A stretch of 6,794 nt of DNA from an uncultured Lachnospiraceae bacterium (lineage in GTDB: Bacteria; Bacillota_A; Clostridia; Lachnospirales; Lachnospiraceae), in contig CADBNA010000009.1 in assembly GCA_902795835.1 (NCBI GenBank), positions 1 through 6,794 of the forward strand, written 5' to 3'. This document shows, piece by piece, positions 1-5,819 of the stretch (within the stretch, counting starts at the first letter, position 1; each line of letters begins with the position of its first letter). The translations under genes were made by a program, and so were the position numbers. The notes under the pieces were generated by a model. That model saw only the letters and a list, made by a program, of their open reading frames with translations, was not told the origin of the DNA and did no database searches.

Positions 1-19
1 AAACTTGGTGTGAGATCTG

Positions 20-233
20 AGAGGGGCTGCCACAGGAAGCAGCTTTGTGCATATATGTCACGTAGCACATGACGTGCATATATGTTCGGAAGGAAACCTT
101 CGCAGACGCCGGTACTTAGTGAAAACAAGTGCGCAAGCATGAAGTTTGAACTTAGTACCGCTGCGTCGAGAAAGAGCGCGAGCGTTTTCCGAAAGAATAT
201 ATATGCCCGAAGATGCTCAGAGCAACAACCTCT
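20..233 (+). repeat. Structured repeat, copy L (possible folded RNA / MITE-like element)
   Basis: Bases 76-206 match the reverse complement of 5834-5964 at 115 of 131 columns with no gap; similarity continues patchily to about 220. A fold shared by both copies can be drawn. Stem 76-83/199-206 closes the element. Hairpin GAAGG-AAA-CCTTC lies at 89-101. A long hairpin pairs 105-109 with 163-167 and 110-120 with 150-160, then 123-126 with 144-147 and 129-132 with 137-140, capped by GCAA at 133-136. Hairpin 170-189 is capped by GCGA at 178-181. Weak outer pairing AGAGG (20-24) with CCTCT (229-233) may mark the ends. A further 6-bp hairpin, 217-222 with 230-235, has no T-run after it, so there is no clear intrinsic terminator on this strand. 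The region contains no credible protein gene. Family unknown to me; the repeat itself is certain, its being an RNA is inference. Confidence 0.85.
50..84. repeat. Inverted repeat at the left arm of copy L
   Basis: CATATATGTCACGT (50-63) and ACGTGCATATATG (72-84) are complementary over 13 bases, with one extra T in the left arm and an 8-base loop at 64-71. The same bases also contain a direct repeat of GTGCATATATG (48-58 and 74-84). The right half of this dyad is the 5' arm of the closing stem of copy L, so the two pairings compete. Copy R has no equivalent dyad, so this is specific to copy L. It could be a duplication scar, a protein-binding site or an alternative RNA fold. Confidence 0.6.
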
Positions 234-243
234 GACACATCAG

Positions 244-263
244 AAAAAGGCGGGATTTACACC
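244..263 (-). terminator. Weak candidate terminator of the decarboxylase operon
   Basis: On the minus strand GGTG (263-260) can pair with CGCC (252-249), one G-U included, around a loop that holds the oadA stop codon, and five T residues follow (248-244). The stem is only four pairs and overlaps the last codons, so it is marginal. No better intrinsic terminator is visible between here and the left window edge, so transcription may run into the antisense strand of copy L. Confidence 0.25.
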
Positions 264-1654
264 GGATATGCCTTGTTCTCCGTATCTCCCTTTGTGGCGT
301 CGATGCCGGTCTGCTGGGCATCTCTGTACTTGAAGAAGTCCATGGCAACCTGCGGGAACAGGGCGTAGCTGAGTACGTCTTCTTCCTGCTGCATGTACGG
401 CGCGATCTCGGCGCGCAGGGTGTCGAGTTCCGGCTTCAGGTCATCTGCGGGACGATAGGTAATCGGCTCGGCGTCGCCGATGGCTTTCTTCTGCACTTCG
501 GGGTTGACCGGATCGGTCGTGGCGCCGTATTTTCCGGACAGGATGTCTTTTGTCTCTTTGGTGATCATCTTGTAGCGCTCGCCCATGAGGACATTGAAGA
601 CAGCCTGGGTGCCGACGATCTGGGAGGACGGGGTGACCAGCGGCGGATTGCCCAGGTCCTCACGTACCTTCGGGATCTCACGAAGCACGTCGTAGAACTT
701 GTCCTCCGCGTGCTGTGTGGCTAGCTGGCTGGTCAGGTTGGACAGCATGCCGCCCGGCACCTGGTAGACCAGCGTCTTGATGTCGACGCCCATATTCTTC
801 GGGTTCAGCAGGCCGTTTGCCAGGCATTCGTCTCTGTAGGGACGGAAATAGTCGGCGATCTCTTCGAGCTTCTTCAGGTCGAGACCCGTATCGTACGGTG
901 TGCCGCGGAAGGTCTCTACCATAACCTCTGTGGCCGGCTGGGAGGTTCCCAGGGCGAAGGGGCTCATGGCGGTGTCGATGATATCCACGCCGGCTTCTAC
1001 TGCCTTCAGGCAGGCCATGCCCGCGCAGCCCGAGGTATAGTGGGTGTGGAGCTCGATCGGCAGCTTTGTGGTCTCTTTCAGGGCTTTCACCAGATCTGTG
1101 GCCGCATACGGCTTCAGCAGACCGGCCATATCCTTGATGCAGATGGAATCCGCTCCCATCTCTTCAATGGCTTTTGCCTTGGAAGTCCAGTACTCCAGGG
1201 TGTAGGAATCGCCCAGGGTATAGGACAGCGCAACCTGTGACTCCGCGCCTTTTTCCTTTTTGGCCGCGTTGACGCAGGCTTCCAGGTTGCGGAGGTCATT
1301 CAGGCAGTCGAAAATACGGATGATATCGATGCCGTTGGCCACGGATTTCTGGACAAAATACTCTACCACGTCATCCGCATACGGACGGTATCCCAGAATA
1401 TTCTGGCCGCGGAACAGCATCTGCAGTTTCGTCTTCTTGAAGCCCTTCTTCAGCTCACGCAGACGCACCCACGGATCCTCATGCAGGAACCGCAGACAGG
1501 AATCAAAGGTTGCTCCGCCCCAGCACTCCACGGCGTTGAAGCCGATCTCGTCCATTTTATCTATGATCGGAAGCATCTCCGACGTCGGCATACGGGTCGC
1601 GATCAGCGACTGGTGCGCGTCACGGAGAATTGTCTCAGTTATTTTTACGCCCAT
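257..1654 (-). CDS. oadA: Oxaloacetate/pyruvate carboxyltransferase subunit (OadA, transcarboxylase 5S type)
   Basis: A 465-residue cytoplasmic subunit that moves the carboxyl group between oxaloacetate/pyruvate and the biotin of a carrier protein. The HMGL-like TIM barrel fills about residues 4-270: LRDAHQS at 10-16 with metal ligand D12, ECWGGATFD at 43-51, IKDMAG at 173-178 with K174 (the lysine carbamylated in this family), and HTH at 203-205 giving metal ligands H203 and H205. The conserved PYC/OADA C-terminal domain follows, including QVPGGMLSNL at 298-307. The protein ends without the Ala/Pro linker and biotin domain found in Klebsiella-type OadA (about 595 residues), matching the separate 5S subunit of propionibacterial transcarboxylase; its biotin is on the carrier encoded at 2908-3306. 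AAGGAG lies five bases before the ATG. The 76-base gap after oadB shows no convincing terminator. Family assignment is firm; the direction of the reaction in the cell is not shown. Confidence 0.95.
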   Translation of the reverse strand: MGVKITETILRDAHQSLIATRMPTSEMLPIIDKMDEIGFNAVECWGGATFDSCLRFLHEDPWVRLRELKKGFKKTKLQMLFRGQNILGYRPYADDVVEYFVQKSVANGIDIIRIFDCLNDLRNLEACVNAAKKEKGAESQVALSYTLGDSYTLEYWTSKAKAIEEMGADSICIKDMAGLLKPYAATDLVKALKETTKLPIELHTHYTSGCAGMACLKAVEAGVDIIDTAMSPFALGTSQPATEVMVETFRGTPYDTGLDLKKLEEIADYFRPYRDECLANGLLNPKNMGVDIKTLVYQVPGGMLSNLTSQLATQHAEDKFYDVLREIPKVREDLGNPPLVTPSSQIVGTQAVFNVLMGERYKMITKETKDILSGKYGATTDPVNPEVQKKAIGDAEPITYRPADDLKPELDTLRAEIAPYMQQEEDVLSYALFPQVAMDFFKYRDAQQTGIDATKGDTENKAYPV

Positions 1655-1730
1655 ATTTACTCCTTGTTATTGATATTTCACTAATTCTGCTTTTAAAATC
1701 CGATCCGGCAGGAAAGTGCCTGTCGTCCTG

Positions 1731-2882
1731 TTATACGCCGTAAACCGCCATGAACGTACCGGCGGCAACAGCCGTGCCTATGACGCCGGCCACATTCGGG
1801 CCCATGGCGTGCATCAGAAGGAAGTTGGTCGGATCAGCCTCCGCGCCGACCTTCTGGGACACACGGGCCGCCATGGGCACGGCCGATACGCCGGCCGATC
1901 CGATCAGCGGGTTGATCTTGCCGTGTGTGATAATACACAGAAGCTTGCCCAGCAGAACACCTCCCGTCGTACCGAAGGCAAAGGCCACAAGGCCCAGGAT
2001 AACGATCTTGATCGTGGTGACATTCAGGAACGCTTCCGCACTGGTGGTAGCTCCTACAGAGGTTCCCAGGAAAATAACGACGATATACATCAGCGCGTTG
2101 GAAGCTGTCTCCGTCAGCTGTTTTACAACGCCGCACTCACGGAACAGGTTGCCCAGCATCAGCATGCCGACCAGCGGAGCCGTCGTCGGCAGAATCAGAC
2201 AGACGACAACGGTGATCACGATCGGGAACAGGATCTTCTCAAGTCTGGATACCGGCCGGAGCTGTCCCATCTTGATCTTGCGTTCTTCCTCTGTCGTGAA
2301 AAGCTTCATGATCGGCGGCTGGATAATCGGAACCAGCGACATGTAGGAATACGCCGCCACGGCGATGGGGCCCATCAGGCCGGTCTGTCCCAGTTTTCCG
2401 CAGAGGAAAATGGAGGTCGGGCCATCGGCTCCGCCGATAATGGAGATCGCGGCTGCAGCCTTGCCGTTGAAGCCCAGGAAAATGGCCAGGAAATAAGCGA
2501 CGTAAATGCCGAGCTGAGCGGCCGCCCCCATCAGGAAAGAGATCGGGTTGGCAATCAGCGGGCCGAAATCCGTCATGGCGCCGACGCCCATGAAGATCAG
2601 GGACGGCAGGATCGACCACTCATCCATCAGGTAGAAATAATGCAGCAGTCCGCCCGCATGGGAAATGCCCGCGGCATCCACATACGGTTTGGAGATAATG
2701 TCCGGATAGATATTGACCAGCAGCATGCCGAATGCGATCGGCACAAGCAGCAGGGGCTCGAAGCCGTGCCTGATGGCCAGATACAGAAACACAAAGGCAA
2801 CACCGATCATGATAAAGTTGCCGATTGTGATATTGAAAAATGCCGTCTGATGTATCAGATTCGACAGGGTCTGTAGTATCAT
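1731..2882 (-). CDS. oadB: Sodium-translocating decarboxylase beta subunit (OadB/MmdB/GcdB)
   Basis: Integral membrane subunit that decarboxylates carboxybiotin and uses the energy to export sodium ions. It has 383 residues, normal for the short form of the family, with many hydrophobic segments (for example about 22-38, 44-58, 118-137, 168-188, 218-231, 262-276, 291-315). Signature motifs are present: GGADGPT at 150-156 with the conserved aspartate D153, FLGTSVGA at 271-278, NPLIGSAGVSAVP at 324-336, and MGPNVAGVIGTAVAAG at 360-375. These Asp, Asn and Ser positions correspond to the residues implicated in sodium and proton passage in characterised OadB. GGAGG sits six bases before the ATG. 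The gene starts 25 bases after the biotin carrier. The sequence alone cannot distinguish an oxaloacetate, methylmalonyl-CoA or glutaconyl-CoA system, because the beta subunit is shared among them. Confidence 0.96.
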   Translation of the reverse strand: MILQTLSNLIHQTAFFNITIGNFIMIGVAFVFLYLAIRHGFEPLLLVPIAFGMLLVNIYPDIISKPYVDAAGISHAGGLLHYFYLMDEWSILPSLIFMGVGAMTDFGPLIANPISFLMGAAAQLGIYVAYFLAIFLGFNGKAAAAISIIGGADGPTSIFLCGKLGQTGLMGPIAVAAYSYMSLVPIIQPPIMKLFTTEEERKIKMGQLRPVSRLEKILFPIVITVVVCLILPTTAPLVGMLMLGNLFRECGVVKQLTETASNALMYIVVIFLGTSVGATTSAEAFLNVTTIKIVILGLVAFAFGTTGGVLLGKLLCIITHGKINPLIGSAGVSAVPMAARVSQKVGAEADPTNFLLMHAMGPNVAGVIGTAVAAGTFMAVYGV

Positions 2883-2907
2883 ATCGTTCCTCCCTCGCTG
2901 TCTGCCA

Positions 2908-3306
2908 TCAGTTCATGGTTGCCAGGACATCACCGGATTCCACCGGGGTGCCGACGCTGACATTGACGGATGCGATCGTGCCATCCTGCGGAGCCACAAC
3001 CGGGATCTCCATCTTCATAGCTTCCAGCATGACGACGGTGTCGCCGGCCTTTACTGCGTCGCCGGCCTTCACTGCGATGCTGGTGATCTTGCCGGGCACG
3101 GATGCCGTGACATCCACACTGCCCGCTCCGCCTGCCGCCGGAGCCGGAGCTGCTGCCGGTGCGGGAGCCGGGGCTGCCGCAGGAGCCGGGGCCGGAGCCG
3201 CCGCGCGCGGAGGAATCGGAGATGCTGCTGCGGGCGCTCCGCATGCAGCCTCTTCAACGGTTACCTGATAGACATTTCCATTCACTGTGATCGTATAGTT
3301 TTTCAT
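2908..3306 (-). CDS. Biotin carboxyl carrier subunit (MmdC/GcdC/1.3S type)
   Basis: A 132-residue carrier whose biotin picks up the carboxyl group from a carboxyltransferase and delivers it to OadB. An N-terminal strand region (1-20, MKNYTITVNGNVYQVTVEE) typical of these carriers is followed by an Ala/Pro-rich flexible linker (about 24-62) and a biotinyl/lipoyl domain (about 63-132). The biotinylation motif is EAMKME at 95-100, so K98 is the acceptor; PGKI at 71-74 and the closing GDVLATM fit the fold. This is the only biotin domain in the cluster, so both carboxyltransferases probably share it. Its ribosome binding site (GAGAGGTG, 3319-3326) is farther from the ATG than in the neighbouring genes, about 12 bases, with an A/T-rich spacer. 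It could be called mmdC, gcdC or accB-like; the exact symbol depends on the acyl-CoA used by the complex. Confidence 0.95.
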   Translation of the reverse strand: MKNYTITVNGNVYQVTVEEAACGAPAAASPIPPRAAAPAPAPAAAPAPAPAAAPAPAAGGAGSVDVTASVPGKITSIAVKAGDAVKAGDTVVMLEAMKMEIPVVAPQDGTIASVNVSVGTPVESGDVLATMN

Positions 3307-3369
3307 AATTATTTTTTACACCTCTCTGTTGATGAAATAATACCTGGTTTCAATACATGAATTCCGTTT

Positions 3370-4206
3370 TCAGGACCGTTTCCAGCTCCGGGAGCTGTTC
3401 CGGCGCACCGGCCGCACCTGATAGGACGGATCGCCGTGATCATACACCACCGGCGCCGGTATGCCGATGACCTGCGGAGACTGCATGCCGTCCGCTTCCG
3501 CCGCTGCAACCGCGGCTGCAATGACAGCCACCAGTTCTTCCGAAGCGTCGCCTGCGGGTGCCGGAGCTGCTGCCGGTGCGGCAGCGGGCGCGGCCTGTGC
3601 GGGCGCCGTCCGCTCCGGTGCCTTTTCAGCGGGCTGTGCGGCGGCTGCCGCCTTCTTCGCTTTCTCGGCCCGCAGTTCCGGATTGATCAGCCGGAACAGG
3701 AAAATCACAAGTGTCAGGAAAATCAGGACCGCAAACACGACGATCAGGCCGACGGCCATGTTCTGCGCGCCCTGTACGACTTTCTCCTTCATGGAATAGT
3801 CGATATTCATCTCATAGTTGACCGGCGTTCTGGTCGCGTAGTCGATGTAAATGATGACATCTGCCGTGTACTTCTCAAAAGATACCTTTGATGTCACGAC
3901 CACTTCATCATCCTGGATGTCGCCGACCTCCACACTGTCCACGCTTTTGAATTCGCCGACCTCTTCATGGTCTGCACTCCAGGAATCGACAAACACCTCA
4001 TAAAAACCGCCGTTCGCCCTCAGCTGCTCCAGTTCCAGATCCGAGAGACCGTAGACGCTGGTAAGGAACTGCTCCACATTCTGGGAAAGCGTTTCCTTTT
4101 CCGCATCCGGCAGCTGCTCGGCGGCCGCCGGAAGCGCTCCCAGCAGAATGGTCAGGCAGGCTGTGAGCAGAAGAAGGCTTTTCAGCCCGTTTCTGATTTT
4201 TTTCAT
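3370..4206 (-). CDS. oadG: OadG-family (gamma/delta) subunit with signal peptide and extracytoplasmic domain
   Basis: Small membrane subunit that helps assemble the pump and tether the cytoplasmic carboxyltransferase. The 278 residues are larger than classic OadG (roughly 80-120). From the N terminus: a signal-peptide-like segment (1-29, likely cleavage after LPAAA), an extracytoplasmic region of about 115 residues (30-145) that I cannot assign to a family, one membrane helix (about 150-172), an Ala/Pro/Lys linker (about 178-218), an acidic-to-alanine helix (SEELVAVIAAAVAAAEA, 222-238) and a basic tail (QVRPVRRN, 263-270). The last two pieces resemble the C terminus of clostridial OadG proteins. 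LTAC at 14-17 also fits a lipobox, but the hydrophobic stretch runs on past the cysteine, so normal signal peptidase cleavage seems likelier. The gene begins 16 bases after the carboxyltransferase stop, behind a repeated AGGTG. Membership of the complex rests on position plus the C-terminal features. Confidence 0.85.
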   Translation of the reverse strand: MKKIRNGLKSLLLLTACLTILLGALPAAAEQLPDAEKETLSQNVEQFLTSVYGLSDLELEQLRANGGFYEVFVDSWSADHEEVGEFKSVDSVEVGDIQDDEVVVTSKVSFEKYTADVIIYIDYATRTPVNYEMNIDYSMKEKVVQGAQNMAVGLIVVFAVLIFLTLVIFLFRLINPELRAEKAKKAAAAAQPAEKAPERTAPAQAAPAAAPAAAPAPAGDASEELVAVIAAAVAAAEADGMQSPQVIGIPAPVVYDHGDPSYQVRPVRRNSSRSWKRS

Positions 4207-4222
4207 CTTCTCACCTCACCTC

Positions 4223-5659
4223 TCAGACTGTGCCGTGCTTCTTGTCGGGGCGGTATTCTCTCTTTGTAAAGAGCATATCCAGGGCGCCGATCAGGTACTT
4301 GCGTGTCTCGGCGGGATCGATCACCGCATCCACATAGCCGCGGGCTGCTGCGGATGCCGCGCTGTTCTGAAGGGCGTCATACTCGGCCGTCTTTTCCGTA
4401 ATCACAGAGGCTTCACAGCCGTCGTACATGATCTTGGCCGCGGCAGCCGCGTCCATCATGCCGATTTTCGCGCCTTCCCAGGCATAGACGATATCCGCGC
4501 CGGTGGCCTTGCTGTTCATCGTCAGATAAGCCGTTCCGAAAGCCTCGCCCGTGACAACGCTGATCTTCGGGGCTGTCGCATTGGCGAAAGCGAAGGTCAG
4601 TCTGGCCAGGCTCTTTGCCAGTTTCTTCTCTGCGCACATGGTTGCGTGGAAGCCTTTTACATTTATAAAGGAAATAACGGGAATGGAGAAAGCATCGCAG
4701 AACTCGACAAATTCCGCGCCCTTCCTGGCGCCCCTCGCGCTGATCGTCCCGTCATACCGGCAGGCTGTCGTCCCGTCCTCGGCGTATTCGGCCTGGCGGT
4801 TCGCCACGACACCGGCCGTATAACCGTTCAGACGGATAAAGGCAGTGACAATATCCTTCCCGAAGAAGGGCTGTGCCTCAAAATATGCGCCGCTGTCACT
4901 GATCTTCGGCAGGAAGCAGGCGGGATCCGCCTTGCAGGCGGCCAGCTCGCTGCTGATGCGGTTCTCATCGTCTGTGCAGACGGCAAAGGACATATCGTCC
5001 TCATTGTTTGCAGGCAGCATGCCGACCAGCGCACGGATCTGCGCGATCACTTCGGCCTCTGTGCCGATGCCGTCTACCAGTCCGGTCTCTTCAGCCTGGA
5101 AGTGGGCGGAAGACGTGTCGCAGTCCGACTCGGCATTTCCCTTGATGGCATTGGGGGCGTTTACAAAAAGCTTTGCGCTCTCTTCCACCATGAACGTGAA
5201 ATCCGACAGGGCGGGCACCAGGGCCATCCCGCCGCCGCAGGTGCCGAAGATGCCGGTGATCTGCGGGATCACGCCGGAAGCCTCTGTCTGTGCCATGTAC
5301 AGGTCTCCGAATGCATGCAGGCTGTCTGTAGCCTCTTCCAGCCGCAGGCCGGAGCAGTCGATCAGTCCGATTACCGGTACGCCTGTCTTCATGGCCATCT
5401 TATATATATTTACGATTTTCCGGGCATGCATCTCTCCCATGGATCCGTTCATCACCGCCGCGTCCTGGCTGTATACATAGACAGGGTTGCCGTCGATCTG
5501 GCCATAACCGGTGATGACGCCATCAGAGGGCGCCTTTTTTTCTCCCATGTTGAAATCCGTGCTGCGTGCGGTCACGCCTGCACCGATCTCAGCAAAGCTG
5601 TTTGCGTCGAGCAGGTTCTGCACCCTGACTCTGGCAGAGCTTTGTGTCGTATTGCTCAT
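4223..5659 (-). CDS. MmdA/PccB-like biotin-dependent carboxyltransferase (12S type), divergent
   Basis: A 478-residue crotonase-fold carboxyltransferase expected to exchange a carboxyl group between an acyl-CoA and carrier biotin. Two homologous halves are visible. The N half has DGVITGYGQIDG (46-57), SMGEMHARKI (73-82), the first oxyanion-hole region GTCGGGMALVPAL (139-151) and LFVNAPN (164-170). The C half has RLNGYTAGVVANR (276-288), FCDAFSIPV (320-328), GEAFGTAYLTMNS (371-383) and VYAWEGAKIGMMD (391-403). It is shorter than typical MmdA (about 510), chiefly at the N terminus. Several usual motifs are altered: DSGGARIQE is DCSGLRLEE (101-109), PGFLPGTDQE is KGFHATMCAE (335-344), and AYGGAY is AFGTAY (373-378). 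Start: an in-frame ATG exists at 5701, but GGAGGT lies seven bases before the ATG at 5659. First gene after the promoter. Methylmalonyl-, malonyl- or glutaconyl-CoA are all possible substrates; the family is firm, the substrate unknown. Confidence 0.9.
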   Translation of the reverse strand: MSNTTQSSARVRVQNLLDANSFAEIGAGVTARSTDFNMGEKKAPSDGVITGYGQIDGNPVYVYSQDAAVMNGSMGEMHARKIVNIYKMAMKTGVPVIGLIDCSGLRLEEATDSLHAFGDLYMAQTEASGVIPQITGIFGTCGGGMALVPALSDFTFMVEESAKLFVNAPNAIKGNAESDCDTSSAHFQAEETGLVDGIGTEAEVIAQIRALVGMLPANNEDDMSFAVCTDDENRISSELAACKADPACFLPKISDSGAYFEAQPFFGKDIVTAFIRLNGYTAGVVANRQAEYAEDGTTACRYDGTISARGARKGAEFVEFCDAFSIPVISFINVKGFHATMCAEKKLAKSLARLTFAFANATAPKISVVTGEAFGTAYLTMNSKATGADIVYAWEGAKIGMMDAAAAAKIMYDGCEASVITEKTAEYDALQNSAASAAARGYVDAVIDPAETRKYLIGALDMLFTKREYRPDKKHGTV

Positions 5660-5666
5660 GTACGTT

Positions 5667-5672
5667 ACCTCC
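5667..5672 (-). promoter_or_regulatory. Ribosome binding site that fixes the carboxyltransferase start
   Basis: GGAGGT on the minus strand stands seven bases upstream of the ATG at 5659. The two earlier in-frame ATG codons (5701 and 5674) would place this motif inside the coding region, and the first would sit at or next to the predicted transcription start with no leader. This favours the 478-residue protein. Confidence 0.85.
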
Positions 5673-5708
5673 ATACTGCTACCTTTTTTTCTTTTTTGCA
5701 TCTTTTAT

Positions 5709-5737
5709 AATATACTCGCTTTTTGTTAACTTTTCAA
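5709..5737 (-). promoter_or_regulatory. Sigma-A-type promoter of the decarboxylase operon
   Basis: On the minus strand TTGAAA (5737-5732) and TATATT (5714-5709) are separated by exactly 17 bases, in an A/T-rich stretch within otherwise GC-rich DNA. Each hexamer differs from TTGACA/TATAAT at one or two positions. Predicted transcript start is near 5702, giving a leader of about 43 bases before the ATG at 5659. It is the only good promoter seen in the gap and is placed to drive all five decarboxylase genes. Confidence 0.75.
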
Positions 5738-5740
5738 CAA
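5723..5740. promoter_or_regulatory. Probable Rex (redox repressor) operator
   Basis: TTGTTAACTTTTCAACAA matches the clostridial Rex consensus TTGTTAANNNNTTAACAA at 13 of 14 defined positions: the left half is perfect and the right half has C for T at its second base. It covers the -35 hexamer and most of the spacer of the operon promoter, where a bound repressor would block RNA polymerase. In the Clostridia, Rex senses the NADH/NAD+ ratio and represses fermentation genes when NADH is low. Regulation of this operon by Rex is inferred from the site only. Confidence 0.65.
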
Positions 5741-5773
5741 ATACTGTTACTCTTTGCGGAAGTTTAGCGGTCA

Positions 5774-5785
5774 CTGCGGCCGCAG
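5774..5785. other. 12-base perfect GC palindrome between copy R and the promoter
   Basis: CTGCGGCCGCAG is self-complementary, and GGTC (5769-5772) and GACC (5789-5792) can extend the dyad across short mismatched spacers. No T-run follows on either strand, so it is not an intrinsic terminator. It lies about 34 bases upstream of the Rex-like site and could be a protein-binding dyad or a transcribed hairpin. Function not evident. Confidence 0.4.
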
Positions 5786-5801
5786 AGCGACCTGGAAGCA
5801 G

Positions 5802-5819
5802 AAAAAAAGGCTGCCTTTC
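5802..5819 (-). terminator. Intrinsic terminator at the 3' end of copy R, probably ending glyA transcripts
   Basis: On the minus strand AAAGG (5818-5814), loop CAG, and CCTTT (5810-5806) form a local hairpin running into T residues down to 5802. Alternatively GCAGCCT (5814-5808) closes the whole of copy R by pairing with AGGCTGC (5990-5984), immediately before the T-run. Either form would stop transcription from glyA before the decarboxylase promoter. The two pairings are mutually exclusive. Confidence 0.6.

Noticed and set aside
1..256. CRISPR array or insertion sequence on the left flank
   Set aside because: There are only two copies of the repeat in the window, 5.6 kb apart and inverted, with no spacers and no transposase gene.
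82..333. Open frame of 83 codons on the plus strand through copy L
   Set aside because: It runs through the structured repeat and into the 3' end of oadA on the other strand. Changes between the two copies follow RNA pairing rather than codon positions, and there is no ribosome binding site.
257..420. Truncation of OadA because the biotin domain is missing
   Set aside because: The carrier is encoded separately in the same operon and the length fits the stand-alone 5S-type subunit, so this is the normal form of a split system.
1655..1730. Terminator or promoter between oadB and oadA
   Set aside because: Only a four-pair hairpin without a T-run can be drawn, and no convincing -35/-10 pair is present; oadA is best read as co-transcribed.
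1716..2876. Open frame of 386 codons antisense to oadB
   Set aside because: Its peptide is dominated by Asp, His, Gln and Arg, the expected mirror of a hydrophobic membrane protein; oadB on the other strand has clear family motifs.
3307..3369. Internal promoter before the biotin carrier
   Set aside because: The A/T-rich gap contains TTGAAA, but no -10 hexamer lies at proper spacing from it.
5660..5701. Upstream start adding 14 residues (MQKRKKGSS) to the carboxyltransferase
   Set aside because: The GGAGGT ribosome binding site lies inside this extension and fits the ATG at 5659; the predicted transcript start leaves no leader for the earlier ATG.
4148..5710. Open frame of 520 codons antisense to the carboxyltransferase
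   Set aside because: Its peptide is Cys/His/Arg-rich with no recognisable motif; it is the shadow of a strongly coding GC-rich gene on the other strand.
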